Positions 1 to 11,149 are shown, counted from the stretch's first letter. The stretch is 64,000 nucleotides of DNA from Sinotaia quadrata (GCA_028829895.1 CM054184.1:26181201-26245200); one strand, 5' to 3'. Notes: generated from the letters alone by a model not told the origin. Numbers and translations: made by a program.

Positions 1-352
1 CTTGGGTCACATGAGTGATAATACACAACAGTAAATTATATAACAAATTGTCTGGGTCAGATAAGTGTTAATACACAACAGTCAAGTTACAATACAAATT
101 TGCCTGGTCAGGTGAGTGTTATTACACAACAGTCAAGTTACAGAACAAATTGCCTGGTCAGATGAGTATTAATACACAACAGTCAAGTTACATAGCAAAT
201 AACTTGGGTCAGATGAGTGTTGTTAGTACACAACAGTCAAGTTACATAGCAAATAACTTGGGTCAGATGAGTGTTGTTAGTACACAAGAGTGAAGTTACG
301 TTGCAAATTGCCTGGGTCAGATGAGTGTTAATACGTAAGAGTCAAGTTACAT
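1..352. repeat. Minisatellite, ~52-bp unit, about 7 copies
   Basis: Each unit begins near CTGGGTCAGATGAGTGTTA and carries ACACAACAGTCAAGTTACAT. Units vary from 50 to 54 bp. The array is cut by the left window edge, so its full length is unknown. No open frame worth calling. Confidence 0.9.
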
Positions 353-880
353 AAAGCGCTCGAGTAGCCGCCAGCCATCTACATAACACTTCCGCCTGTT
401 CTAGTGACCCCGAGGTCTCAGATAATGGATATCCCTTAATTGGATACATAAAGGATACGGCTGTCACATTCAACGAAGGGCGTAGCTGGCGACGTCATTG
501 TTCGAGCCGAGAACGCGGAAAAGAGGATTTCTATTGACATTCATGAAAAAAAAAAATCAGGGTTCATGAACGAACACATTTATGAAGCTTCTTAATTACC
601 AAAGTCGTACTAATGAACGCCATGTATACAGATTAAAATAATAGAATTAATTAATAAATATAAAGGGAGTGGCTCCGATTACTTTAGTAACTATAGATAT
701 TACAATAACTTTAAGAAAACTCAGTCACTATAGGTAACAGAAATCGGTAATTCAATAATACATAACGCGATTATATATAACTTTAAAAAAAATAGTAATA
801 GCTTTTAAACTTATGTAATATAACTTTAATAAATTAGTAATAACTTACAAAATTACTGCCTCTAGTCTATAAGATACTTT
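353..880. other. Unique spacer with a GC-richer block
   Basis: Positions 355-540 are clearly richer in G+C than their surroundings and are not tandemly repeated. All frames I read contain stops and no family was recognised. It may be part of an old dispersed element. The rest, to 880, is AT-rich with nothing I can name. Confidence 0.4.
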
Positions 881-1557
881 TCTATTAGTCATTGAAGAAA
901 CACGAGTGGTTAGAAATGAAAGAAATCAGTCTGAAGAAACAGAATGGCTATGGCTAAAATAAATCAGTCCGAAAGAAACAGAATGGCTATAGCAAAAATA
1001 AATCAGTCCGAATGAAACAGAATGGTATGGTTAAAATAAATCAACCCGAAGGAAACAGAATGGCTATGGCTAAAATAAATCAGTCCGAAGGGGTCCGAAG
1101 AAACAGAATGCCTATGGCTAAAATAAATTATTCCGAAGGAAACAGAATGGTTATAGCTAACAAATCAGTCCGAAGGAAACACAGTGGCTATTGATCCTAG
1201 GGAAACAGAATGGCTATGGCTAGCATAAATCTGTCCAAAGGAAACACAATGGCTATGAATCCTAAGGAAACAGAATGCTTATGACTAGCATAAATCTGTC
1301 CAAAGGAAACACAGTAGCTATGAATCCTAAGGAAACATAATGGCTGTGGCTAACATAAATCTGTCCAAAGGAAACAGAATGGCTATGGCCAACATAAATC
1401 AATCCGAAGGAGCCCGAAGTAAAAGAATGATTATGGCTAACACAAATCAACCATAAGGACACACAGTGGCTATGAGTCCTAACAAAACAGAATGGCTCTG
1501 GCTAACATAAAACAGTCCGAAGGAAACACTTTGGCTATAACTAACATAAATTAGTTT
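881..1557. repeat. Minisatellite, ~38-bp unit, about 17 copies
   Basis: Units carry GAAACAGAATGGCTATGGCT followed by AAAATAAATCAGTCCGAAG, with variants using AGCATAAATCTGTCCAAAG. Copies diverge moderately and lengths vary. The short ORFs on both strands here are translations of the repeat. Confidence 0.9.
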
Positions 1558-1901
1558 TCATAAACCCCAAAATATTATATGTGTGTGTTTATGTAATAAT
1601 AAAGTACATAAATTGGATTTAGAAAATATAAATTTATATTCTCGTTTCATAAAGCTTCATATTTGCTTATTTCCCTTAACACCACACTGCATCTATATGA
1701 CGTGCATAGGTTATCTTTGCAAGCTTTTCATTTTGTTTCTACTGTAATCCTACTGTAATCATCTGACCGACAAAAAGGCATCCGGGTTTCTTTTTATAGA
1801 AGATAGATTGCGATGACACTAAAACGGAGCTTGTCATTTTATTCTCGAATTAATAAAGTACCTAAGTATGATTCAAGCAGGAAATTATCAAATACTCTCA
1901 A
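1558..1901. other. AT-rich spacer, nothing recognised
   Basis: No repeat unit, splice-flanked open frame or RNA gene was seen. It ends where the family B fragment begins. Confidence 0.4.
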
Positions 1902-2130
1902 TAGGCGGATATGCGGCGCTATAAACGTTTTCTCTCTTCCTCAACATTAAAGACAAACATTTACCGTCACACAGTATATCCGTAGGTGGAAACTTCTTAC
2001 TAAAAGAGAAGACAACTCCGTCTTTAACCTATATTTAGCGACCCCCGATCCACCCACTTTCTTCTCCAACATAAGGCTATCAATATGTGTAGAAGGTCAA
2101 TAAATTTATTAAATCAACAATCAAATATAC
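1902..2130 (+). repeat. Family B dispersed repeat, partial copy B3
   Basis: This segment matches positions 19,680-19,920 in the same orientation. Shared landmarks are GGCGGATATG, AAACGTTTTCTCTCTTCC, AACATTAAAGACAAACATTTA, CCACCCACTTTCTTCTCC and ATCAATATGTGTAG. Only the middle part of the element is present. The class is unknown. Confidence 0.85.
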
Positions 2131-2250
2131 AGATCACAAATGCAATTTAAAAAAAAGATTACTTGACATCAATATTTCCACAAATCCACAATTGAATAAT
2201 TTTTACACTACACAGTCTCATATTCTAAAATACAATTCTATAGATTAGTG

Positions 2251-2475
2251 TGTATTATGTATTGTGTACTGCTGTATGTGTTTTAGTGTGTACTGCTCTA
2301 TGTGTTTAGTGTGTACTGCTATATGTGCTTTAGTGTGTACTGCTGTATGTGCTTTAGTGTGTACTACTGTATGTGTTAGTGTGTACTGCTGTTTGTGTTT
2401 TAGTGTGTGCTACTGTATGTGCTTTAGTGTGTACTATTTATGTACTTGTGTGTGCTGCTGTATGTGTTGCAGTAG
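2251..2475. repeat. Minisatellite, ~24-bp unit, about 9 copies
   Basis: The unit is TGTACTGCTGTATGTGCTTTAG followed by TG, with small indels. It produces an 85-residue cysteine-rich plus-strand reading frame that is simply the repeat read in one frame and is not called as a gene. Confidence 0.9.
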
Positions 2476-2720
2476 TAATAGTAATAAATGCTCGTTGCAA
2501 GATGTTCTAGAAAAAAATTAGTGCTCATTACAAAATATTATAGAAGTACAAACAAAACAGCAGTTCAATGTGTAATGAAAGATAATGACCACAATAAGTA
2601 ATGTACCTTACAATAAAAATTTGTGCTGTATAGTATTTAGTTTTTTTACAGTCTATATTTGGGTAATGTTTACCACAAGGGAGTCTAGAAAAACTATTTA
2701 GGATTTATCACAAGGAAACA

Positions 2721-3372
2721 TGCCTATCCCTATTTCTAGACTTGATTGTTATATAAATTGTTACATGTCAAAGTGACCCGATCTTGGGCACTGCTTATGC
2801 TGATATTTTGTGTCGGATTTGGAAGTAAACAACAAAGGTGAAAGATAAGTTAGAAATTGCTGATGCAATCCAAACCAGCTCCAACTGGATGAGTAGTTTT
2901 TATTATCCAATTGTTAAGATTTACAAGAATGATACCAGCCAGTGGGCTGAGATCAAAAGTTTACATGCTGTAAAGAAATCTATTGTCTAATCACTTTGAA
3001 TTTGGAGTGGCAAGAAGTCCATCATGAAAGGCAGCCTTTAGCTTAATGGTGAGTTAACTGACTGATTGAGAGAGAATGTACTTAGAAATATTTCATGCAT
3101 ATTTGCTATTGATATGTTATACTTGAGCTTTACATAGAAATTATTATGCGAGTAGACTATTATTTCTACAAATTGTGAACTATGATGCTTATATGTAGTA
3201 CGCTACTCAACATTGTTTCTAGTGAACCTGTTCATAAACTGTTATGCTGTATTTATTATGCTGTGTGCATGTATCGGGCTAATAAATACTGTAAGCTGAT
3301 ACTTGAATGTAAGAAAGAATGGAGTTAGAGATGAATAAACTAGAAATTTAGTGTTTGTTCCCTGATTATATT
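2721..3372 (+). repeat. Family A dispersed repeat, copy A1 (near full length)
   Basis: It runs from TGCCTATCCCTATTTCTAGA to about GTTCCCTGATTATATTTATC. It aligns almost end to end with the reverse complement of 32,680-33,335 and in part with three other places. Landmarks are AAAGTGACCCGA, TTGGGCACTGCTTATG, AATTGCTGATGCAATCCAAA, GGATGAGTAGTTTT and GTTAACTGACTGAT. I see no terminal inverted repeat, coding frame or poly(A) tail. It is a non-autonomous element of unknown class. Confidence 0.85.
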
Positions 3373-3899
3373 TATCAGGGAAAATGTAGCCTTTCCAGTG
3401 AATCTCTTGGTTTACTGATTTATGAACAGCTATGACCCATGATAGAACGAGAAGTATCTTAACCCCAGTGTGTAAGTGTAAGGAATACAGTGCACTGTTG
3501 ATGTAGGGTGGCAAAGTATGCTGCCTATATTGTGGAATTTCTGATACAAGGAAGTTACTGGAAATTGCTACAATTGTTGTCCTGCTTGAGGGAGCTAATA
3601 AGGCAGAGCAACAGATTAGCCTTAAGAGAATAGCAGCTCATCAATGTTCTACAATGTAGGAGGGAAACACATGGAACTGTAACGTGAACAATAAGTGTGA
3701 CGTTGTTATGAAAAGTGCACAAAAGACTATTGCAGCTTCACCTAGATAAAGTTACATACAAACTAATATTGTTTAGCTCTAATAACTTCATTTCTATTCT
3801 CTGATAAGAACTATCCTGTGATTTGTATTGTCACTAATCTGTTGAATTGTGCGTTAGGATGTAAGACTGTATAGGTAAATCTGGTTTCATGGAAATATT
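3373..3899. other. Spacer, nothing recognised
   Basis: Moderately AT-rich unique sequence between a family A copy and a family B copy. No coding, RNA or repeat feature could be supported. Confidence 0.4.
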
Positions 3900-4294
3900 G
3901 ATGTCAGGTAATCTTTTTCATTGTATTTGTTATATGTATATTTAATTGTTGATTTAATAAATTTATTGTTAAATTTATTGACCTTCTTATAAATATTTAT
4001 AAAGTATGTTGGAGAAAAAAGTGGGTGGGAGCTCGCTAAATATAGATTAAAAGACGGATTTATCTTCTCCTTTGGTATGACTTTTTCCACCTACGAAAAT
4101 ATTGTATGATGGTAAATGTTTCTCTTTATTGTTGTGGAAGAGAGAAAATGTTTACAGCGCCCGCATATCTGCAAGGTGAGAGAGACGAGTGGTGTTAATA
4201 ACAAATTAAGATTTTCATCTCTTGTAATTAGTTATGGGTGATTAATTAATATAATAATAATAATAACCATTAACTAGGCGGCATTAGCATCACA
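3900..4294 (-). repeat. Family B dispersed repeat, partial copy B4
   Basis: It matches 29,310-29,676 in the same direction and the reverse complement of 19,549-19,930. It ends at GGCATTAGCATCAC, the same terminus (GTGATGCTAACGCCAC on the other strand) seen in the long copies. Only this half of the ~1 kb element is present. Confidence 0.85.
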
Positions 4295-5060
4295 GTATTT
4301 ATCACAAGACAATCCAAATTATATATTAGGCGTTTATCAGAAGAAAAATCTAGATATCATTTATGTTTATTTATTGTAAGACAGTCTAAATAGCACTTGG
4401 TGTTTATCACAAACTAATCCAGATGTATATTAATGTATCACAAGAAAAAAAGATAGATATGCGTGTGCTTATATTTATCATAAAACAATCTTAATATATA
4501 CTTAGTGTTTATCACAAGACAATCTAAATACAAAGAGTTTATCACAAAGCAATTTACATAATAGTATCCATCATATAACACTCATAATATCTACTTTGTT
4601 TTTCCAAGACAATCTAAACAATTGATTTATCAGACATAATATATATAGTGTTTATCTCAAGAAAATCTGTTTATTACAAAACATTCTGAATATATACTTA
4701 GTGTTTATACTGAGAGAATCCTGATACATATCTTAAGATTTTATCGCTAGATATATACTTAGTGAATTTCACTAGCGTTTATCAAAATGTATCTATCTCT
4801 CTATCTAGTAATTATCAATATTTAATTAGTGTATGTCACAATGATATCTAAATACATACTTGGCGTTTATCACACGATAATCCAGACAGGCCTACATTTA
4901 GTGTTACTGCAAGACAATCTCAAAGCATACTTAGTATTTATCATTAAACATTCTCATTATACAGCTTTTATAGCTTAATATTCTAATTGTTAATTTTGAT
5001 GCGCTTCATCTTTTATAACATTTCTTTATTACAGTGGCATATTTAGTGTTTATTACAGAA
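4295..5060. repeat. Degenerate minisatellite, ~38-bp unit
   Basis: Repeated phrases are TTTATCACAAGACAATCTAA and ATATACTTAGTGTTTATC. Spacing is irregular and copies are strongly diverged, so this is an old array. No coding content. Confidence 0.75.
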
Positions 5061-5077
5061 CACCCTTAGAAACGTTT

Positions 5078-5268
5078 GCTGCATTACAACTTAGAGCTAA
5101 AGGCTAATGCGTGACTTCCTATGTATATTGTATGGAGTTTGATGCATTACAACTTAGAGCTAAAGGCTAATGCGTGACTTCCCATGTATATTGTATGGAG
5201 TTTGCTGCATTACAGCTTAGAGCTAAATGCTCATGTGTGACTTCCTATGTATATTGTATGGAGTCTAC
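5078..5268. repeat. Tandem repeat, 63-bp unit, 3 copies
   Basis: GCATTACAACTTAGAGCTAA recurs at 5081, 5144 and 5207, an exact 63-bp spacing. The units carry TGCGTGACTTCC and TGTATATTGTATGGAGT. The first two copies are nearly identical; the third differs at a few sites. Confidence 0.9.
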
Positions 5269-5369
5269 TATCTGAAAACTTCGAGGAAAGTTTAGAGTTT
5301 GTTGCAAAATACACCGTGAGGTAGCTTATTATAAGACACCAATTATACACTTTGAGTTTAATGGAAGAC

Positions 5370-5450
5370 ATGTTGCTCAGGATTATTACAAGACAGGATG
5401 TTCATAATGCTCAGGATTATTACAAGACAGGATGCTCATAATGCTCAGGG
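5370..5450. repeat. Tandem repeat, ~33-bp unit, 2-3 copies
   Basis: GCTCAGGATTATTACAAGAC followed by AGGATG and CATAAT occurs twice in tandem, with a partial third copy beginning at about 5442. Confidence 0.85.
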
Positions 5451-5589
5451 TTTGATACAAGAAACATTTGTGGTACACTTAAAGTATAGGTACAATTTGT
5501 AAGCAGGATCTGTAAATTTAAAATACCTCACGCTATTTTCCATGAATTACACAGATGTAATTGTTAAGAGTTAGCTTTAAAAGCCTTCA

Positions 5590-6060
5590 GGTTTATTCGA
5601 CTTCAATACATTGATAAGTGTACTCACATAAAAGACTTAATGACTTGGTGTCAATCTCATTCACTTAATAAACTTTAAAGACAATGTCAATCGCACTCAC
5701 ATAACAAACTTAATGACTTGCTGTCAATCGCACTCACATAATAAACCTAATGACTTGGTTCCAATAGCACTCACTGAAAAGACTTAAATGACAGTGTCAA
5801 TCGTACTCACTTAACAGACTTAACAGAATTCGTGTTAATCGCGCTCATGTTTGCTAGATTTAGTGATACTCGCACTCAAGTTTAAGTAGACTGTCAATTC
5901 TGTAATCGAGCTTTAGTCACACTCAGTTAAGAAACCTTCATGACTAGATAAATTCAGATTTTAGAGGACTGTCGAGACTTTTAATCGCACTCAAATTTAA
6001 TAGACTGCCAAGACTAAGTTAATCGTAATCAGGCTTATTAAATTGTCAATTGAGAGCTAA
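5590..6060. repeat. Degenerate minisatellite, ~40-bp unit
   Basis: Units carry TCAATCGCACTCACATAA and ACTTAATGACTTGGTGTC. They decay towards the right into forms with TAGACTGTCAA and AATCGCACTCA. The next array (6061-6165) shares AATCGCACTCA and is probably a continuation. Confidence 0.8.
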
Positions 6061-6165
6061 TCGCACTCATGGGTTACCGGACTCGAGACTTGGAGCTAAT
6101 CGCACTCCGGGGTTACTGGACTCGAGACTTGGCTAATCGCCCTCAGGGGTTACTGGACTCGAGAC
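6061..6165. repeat. Minisatellite, ~38-bp unit, 3 copies
   Basis: The unit is TAATCGCACTCAGGGGTTAC followed by TGGACTCGAGACTTGGAGC. It contains an XhoI-like CTCGAG in each copy. Probably a locally expanded variant of the array to its left. Confidence 0.85.
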
Positions 6166-6175
6166 TTAAAGCGTG

Positions 6176-6450
6176 TTCAATGTTACTGTCTGTCAATACT
6201 CTGAGCTTGCTCGGTTTTACTGTCTGTCAATACTCTGAGCTTGCTCGGTTTTACTGTCTGTAATAACTTTGAGCGTACTAAAACTACTAGTTTTCTGTCT
6301 GTTAACAATACTCTGAGCCCGCTCAGTTTTAGTCTGTCAGTACTCTTAGTTTACTGAATGTTACTGTTTATCATACTCTGATCTTGCTCAGTTTTACTGT
6401 CTGTCATTATACTGAGCTTGCTCAGTTCTACTGTTTGTCAATACTCTAAT
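6176..6450. repeat. Minisatellite, ~35-bp unit, about 7 copies
   Basis: The unit is TGTCTGTCAATACTCTGAGC followed by TTGCTCGGTTTTAC. Two neighbouring copies are identical; the rest carry substitutions and short indels. Confidence 0.85.
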
Positions 6451-6830
6451 TTTAGGTATACACATTTTGAATTACTTGAGGTTCTCTGGTTAACAGTGAC
6501 AAAATTTATACTATGTTGATTAATGTTTGTTTAACAAAAGACTGGGAAATATTTCTGTACTACTCTGAGCCTAGTACGACAGAGCGGTGATAGTAGCACA
6601 GAGACCGTATTGTGTACATCAAGGAGAATTAAGGTAGGAATGATGAGTACGGGCGTTTTAGTATTAGTTGTTAGAAAACTAGTTTTAAAAGTACTCAGTG
6701 ACGTCAGATCACCAGTCGTCTGTCAAGAAAGGAGAAGTCGGACATTAAACATCTCTCAGTGACGCACGAGGCTGTGTTCTGTCGACAAAGAAGTGCTGTT
6801 TTAAATTGTCAACATACACACTCACACTCA

Positions 6831-6832
<2 letters not shown>
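6451..6832. other. Unique spacer
   Basis: Not tandemly repeated and somewhat richer in G+C from 6560 to 6800. It contains TGACGTCA-like motifs (GTGACGTCAG near 6700). No convincing open frame with splice sites was seen. Confidence 0.4.

Positions 6833-6889
<57 letters not shown>
6833..6889. repeat. (CA)n microsatellite, about 28 units
   Basis: An uninterrupted CA dinucleotide run, preceded by an imperfect CTCACACTCACTCA lead-in. The reading frame with a poly-Thr-His stretch across it is a translation of this repeat. Confidence 0.98.
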
Positions 6890-6891
<2 letters not shown>

Positions 6892-7130
6892 CATACTTGA
6901 ATACCTTGAAATGCATGAATGAACATAGAAAAATACACCCAAGAGTCGTAGCTCTCTTCACCTTACCTATTAAAGGTCAACAAAGGGTTTTCGAGGTCAA
7001 CTAAGGCTTTACCTGAAATGATTTGTGTGGAAATGAATAATAAATAGTGTTTTGACTGCTGACATGAAAATTCACGTCTTAAGCTGCCAGGTCTGCTGAA
7101 CTTGGAACTATGCGGATGTTTCGATTCAAA
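6890..7130. other. Unique spacer with a weak exon-like minus-strand segment
   Basis: On the minus strand an acceptor-like TCATTTCAG and a donor-like AATAG/GTAAGG flank about 46 bases that stay open in one frame. The peptide is too short to identify, so it is not called as a gene. Confidence 0.2.
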
Positions 7131-7480
7131 AGACCTGTCAGGAAATGAAAACCATGACTGTGGTCAGGAAATGAAAACCGTGACTGTCTTCAGGAAATGA
7201 AAACCATGACTGTGGTCAGGAAATGAAAACCATGACTATGGTCAGGAAATGAAAACCAGGACTGTGGTCAGGAAATGAAAACTAGGACTGTGGTCAGGAA
7301 ATGAAAACCAGGACTGTGGTCAGGAAATGAAAACCAGAACTATAAGTCAGGAAATGAAAATCAGGACTGTGGTCAGGAAATAAAATCCAGGACTGTAGTC
7401 AGGAAATGAAAACCAGGACTGAAGTCAGGAAATGAAAACCAGGACTGTGGCCAGGAAATGAAAACCGTGACTACAAGTCA
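7131..7480. repeat. Minisatellite, 26-bp unit, about 13 copies
   Basis: The unit is GTCAGGAAATGAAAACCAGG followed by ACTGTG. Copies alternate among ACCAGG, ACCATG and ACCGTG variants. Boundaries are sharp. Confidence 0.95.
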
Positions 7481-7535
7481 ACGAGACAATCATAAACACA
7501 AACACAAGCCTAACAGGTGTAAACACAAACAAAAT

Positions 7536-7660
7536 CTGAGACTTTATAAATGCTATCTATAAACAGAACCCTATGTAAACAAAAAAATCCTGAGACTTTA
7601 TAAATGCTATCTATAAACAAATAGAACCCTATGTAAACCCAAAATCCTGAGACAGAGTAC
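7536..7660. repeat. Tandem duplication, ~54-57 bp
   Basis: CTGAGACTTTATAAATGCTA begins at 7536 and again at 7590, with a truncated third start at 7647. Each copy contains AGAACCCTATGTAAAC. Confidence 0.85.
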
Positions 7661-7840
7661 CAAGCAACCATTGCCTTTCTAATGTTATGTAACAGGCTTA
7701 AGTTTCCTGAATAATAAACTCCCAATAAAATATCATACTTTACTTTTAATTACTTTTAAATTTTAGAAGCTGTTCTGTTATTATATTACAAGTTGTAGTG
7801 TATAAGCAGTTATTTTTTAAGTTGTGCATTCCTATACCGT

Positions 7841-7949
7841 GGGGTGTTTCCTATGCTTTGGGGTGTTTCCTATGCCTTGGGGTGTTTCCTATGCCTTGGG
7901 GTGTTTCCTATGCCTTGGGGTGTTTCCTATGCCTTGGGGTGTTTCCTTG
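7841..7949. repeat. Minisatellite, 19-bp unit, 5-6 copies
   Basis: GGGGTGTTTCCTATGCCTT repeats with exact 19-bp spacing at 7841, 7860, 7879, 7898, 7917 and 7936. It is nearly perfect, which suggests recent expansion. The overlapping reading frames here are shadows of the array. Confidence 0.95.
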
Positions 7950-8829
7950 GCATATTGTTGAACCTTGGGGATCGTTGGAGCGACCCTAAGCATGTTGCCT
8001 CTGTGTACAAGTACGGGACGCTGATCTTGCGACCAAGACAAGATCGATGACTGACGGCCACCGCTGAAACCCATATATCCAACTGTATACCTGTTGGGGG
8101 AACAAGTGCGCCATTACTTCGTAACTGGATGACCAGTTAAGTGCAAGGGTCTGATCACCTGAACTATAAAGTAACTCTCTTTTTAGCAATCCAACACAAG
8201 TCGGACAATAACATTGATAAGACCGAAATCACGTAATCTCTGATTATCTTGTTATTGTTACATTTTATTAAATATTTTTTAATTGTTAAACCTTTATTGT
8301 AGTTTACTAATTCATGCGTGAAATACCAAATAGGGACTGGGATGGGATCTCTGAGTCGTGAATGAGAAGATTACTTGCATAGTTAGTTATAATTGTTTAA
8401 CGTTCCCAGTTCGTGCTTTGTTTACACAAGTTTACCTGTCTTTAAATTCATTGGCTTAAACTATGAGTGTGGAATTTAACTAGACTGAAGGGTGAATTTG
8501 GGCAACCGGTCTGTTGTCAGAATAAGTGGAAAGGAATTTAATTAACTAAAATCCTAAATTCTGGAACAGGTCTTTACATAAATACCGGGGGAATGTAACA
8601 GTGTACATAGATCTAAGATTCGTATATAATTTGACAGCTGTATATACAAGATCCACGTGCAATTTGACAGACATGTGTACACATATTAAAGATTTACACA
8701 CTATTTTACAACTATTTGTACACACGTTTAAGATTCACACATTTACATACATACTTGTACTAGTGAATAGGATATTCCCATTATCGAAACAGTGTAAGTA
8801 ATGATACTTGAAAAAGTCCTCTCAGACAA
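7950..8829. other. Unique spacer, GC-richer at 7960-8180
   Basis: Positions 7960-8180 are richer in G+C and open in one minus-strand frame across about 60 codons, with an acceptor-like CCCCCAACAG. No protein family was recognised. From 8600 to 8760 there are weak repeats of TTTGACA and ACACA phrases. The remainder is AT-rich and featureless. Confidence 0.3.
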
Positions 8830-8985
8830 CAGTGCTGTATATTTTCAGTGTTTTCATTTTCAAATAAACAGTCTTGTACAATTTCAAATAAAACATTGTA
8901 TATTTTCAAATTAGCAGTGTTGTATATTTTCAAATTATAAATTTTGTATATTTTCATATAATCAGTATTGTATATTTTCAAATCA
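8830..8985. repeat. Minisatellite, ~27-bp unit, about 6 copies
   Basis: The unit is GTGTTGTATATTTTCAAATT with a short variable spacer (AGCA, ATAA, TCA). Copies are moderately diverged. Confidence 0.85.
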
Positions 8986-9049
8986 GATATATTGCTATAA
9001 TTTTATGAACTTGCACATGTATGCCTTCACCAAAGAATAGATTTTAATT

Positions 9050-9490
9050 TACCACACAAAACAACAATAGGTCTTGGCTGTTCTCACAAAGTGATACATC
9101 TAAGCTGTTCCCACAAACAATACACCTTATTTGTTTTGTTTTTTTAAATAACAATAGGTCTTGGCTGTTCTCTCAAAATAATACATCTGAGCTCTTTTCA
9201 CAAAGCATACTTCTTAGTTGTTTTCAATAAACAATAGGTTTGGGCTGCTCTCACAAAACAGTACATCTTAGCTGTTGTTTTTTTTAAAACAAAATAACAA
9301 TAGGTCTTGGCTGCTCTCACAAAACAGTACATCTTAGCTGTTCTCCCAAAACAATACACCTTAGCTGTTGTTTTTTTAAACAAAATAACAATAGGTCTTT
9401 GCGGTTCTCACAAAACAACGGGTCTTAGTTTTCCTCAGACATCAATAGATCGTAGTTATCCTCACAACACATTAACTGTTATCACACAAA
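9050..9490. repeat. Complex tandem repeat, ~60- and ~115-bp periodicities
   Basis: AACAATAGGTCTTGGCTGTT and ACATCTTAGCTGTTCTC alternate, with intervening TTGTTTTTTTAAA tracts. Two larger blocks (around 9230-9310 and 9310-9400) look like duplicated pairs of units, suggesting a small higher-order arrangement. Confidence 0.8.
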
Positions 9491-9559
9491 TCTTAGCTAT
9501 AGTTTATGTTCTACTATACAAATGCTTCCAATAGAAAACTGAAAACGCATCTTCTGCAT

Positions 9560-9965
9560 ACCAAAACGTGATTAATGCCAACAAGAAAAGAACTTCTTTT
9601 GTGCACATAATAAACAACTATTTCCAAAATATATACTAAAACGTTATTAACGTCAGCAAGAAAACAACGTTTTCATGCACATAGTAAACAACTATTTCCA
9701 ACATATATACTAAAACGTTATTAACGTCAACAAGAAAACAACGTTTTCATGCACATAGTAAACAACTATTTCCAACATATACACTAAAACGTTATTAACG
9801 TCAGCAAGAAAACAACGTTTTCATGCACATAGTAAACTATTTCCAGCATATACACTAAAACGTGATTAACGTCAACAAGAAAACAACGTTTTCATGCACA
9901 TAGTAAACAACTATTTCCAACATACTATACTAAAACGTTATTAACGTCAGCAAGAAAACAACTAC
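9560..9965. repeat. Minisatellite, ~74-bp unit, 5-6 copies
   Basis: The unit contains ACTAAAACGTTATTAACGTC, AGCAAGAAAACAACGTTTTC and ATGCACATAGTAAACAACTA. AACGTTATTAACGTC and AACAACGTTTTC give internal near-palindromes. Middle copies are almost identical; the first is diverged. Confidence 0.95.
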
Positions 9966-10740
9966 AACTACAACCTATAGCAGTGTTTTCTATAAAAGTA
10001 AGTGGTCAGCGCGTAGACACTAAAATGTCATTAACGTTGGAATTTGACTCTCACATATTAGGAAGCAAAATCCACAGAATGTAAACACTTGGGTTGCATT
10101 GCTGTATATATGCAAGAAATTTGTGTCCATTGCATTTACACCTGAAAATCCCTTTTTGTGCAAATACATTTAAGGTATAAAGAAACACACATAATATTAC
10201 GCCAAAGCGGCGGAAGCCGGAAGCGCCCCCCTACACTCAATCAAAACATAATATTATATTATACTATACTATACACTTAAACCTTCAGACAACACATACA
10301 TTTAAGCTATAAAGAAACACACATAATATTATATTATACTATACTATACACTTAACCTTCAGACGATATATATATTTATACTATTCGCACAGTGTTTTCT
10401 GTATATACAAAATGCTCAAAGAGAGCTGTATAATAGCATTTATAAAGAAAGCTTTTATTTTATTTTTGGTAAAGTTTTAGTTTGGTTAAATATACTTACT
10501 TGGTAATAAATCATATTATCAAATTAATTATAAATTAATATCATATTATCAAATTAATTATAAATTAATTATAAAACTTAATTGCTGCATATGAATATAA
10601 TAAATTTTATTATCATTATCATTTCAGCAGCAGAAACTATACATTAAAAAGAAGCTCTGTAGAGTAACTAACAAATTTCAACCTGTTGTTCTGCGATTAG
10701 GTATGGAATATCCAGTCAAACAAAGGGGAATAAGTCGTAC
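9966..10740. other. Spacer with a short duplication
   Basis: A stretch containing ATAATATTATATTATACTAT and CACTTAAACCTTCAGAC is duplicated between about 10,165 and 10,370. The first copy is interrupted by a GC-rich segment, CGGCGGAAGCCGGAAGCGCC near 10,207. ATCATATTATCAAATTAATT is duplicated at 10,510-10,575. The rest is AT-rich and unrecognised, possibly the downstream intron of the exon at 10,741-10,888. Confidence 0.5.
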
Positions 10741-10888
10741 CTTGTTCCTGTCGGCTTGCTCCTACAGAGGGCAGGGTTTGTTGCTTCAGGACAGACGATA
10801 ATTTGCCTTTTATCCTGCTTCTCAACCATACACATTTTCTGAGCAAGAGCTAATCCTTCGGGGGTGTATCTCACCATAATTATCCTCG
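10741..10888 (-). CDS. Internal exon resembling MUS81 winged-helix region
   Basis: On the minus strand this 148-base segment is flanked by an acceptor (GTTTTGTTTTGAG before it) and a donor (AACAAG/GTACGA after it). It reads as 48 codons with two overhanging bases at each end. The peptide includes RYTPEGLALAQKM, which closely resembles the end of the winged-helix domain of the structure-specific endonuclease MUS81 (human form, from memory, RYSLTPEGLELAQKL). In MUS81 this helix is followed by a variable linker, as appears to be the case here (Lys/Gln-rich, then Pro/Cys). MUS81 pairs with EME1/2 to cut branched DNA in the nucleus. Base composition is far richer in G+C than the surroundings. An in-frame stop lies just upstream, inside the predicted intron, so the internal ATG is probably not a start. 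I did not find the other exons. An isolated exon copy or chance resemblance remains possible. Confidence 0.5.
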
Positions 10889-11149
10889 CTCAAAACAAAA
10901 CAAAAATCCCTCTATTCTGGCAACTTTCAATTGCCAAATAAAAATGTTCATAAATGCATTCGGTTCTCCAAAATATCCCAGACGACATTACATTGTCTAT
11001 ATTTTCTTTCCATCCATAACTCGAAGAGCCAGAAATGTATTATTTTTGCAATTATTGAGTTGGTGAGCCTTATTCTGATATTTATTTATATCCGTCTTAT
11101 TAATGAAAGAATGAGTCTTGAACAACAATTTTATCTTCGCATAATTTGA
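10889..11149. other. Spacer upstream of the MUS81-like exon
   Basis: AT-rich. The plus-strand 72-codon frame across 10,931-11,149 has no splice context or recognised family and is not called. Confidence 0.35.

Noticed and set aside
2264..2521. 85-codon plus-strand Cys/Met/Val-rich frame, superficially like a small secreted cysteine-rich peptide
   Set aside because: It is a 24-bp minisatellite read in one frame; cysteines recur only because TGT/TGC recurs in the unit, and there is no signal peptide.
6759..7004. 81-codon frame with a Thr-His run
   Set aside because: It is produced by the (CA)n microsatellite.
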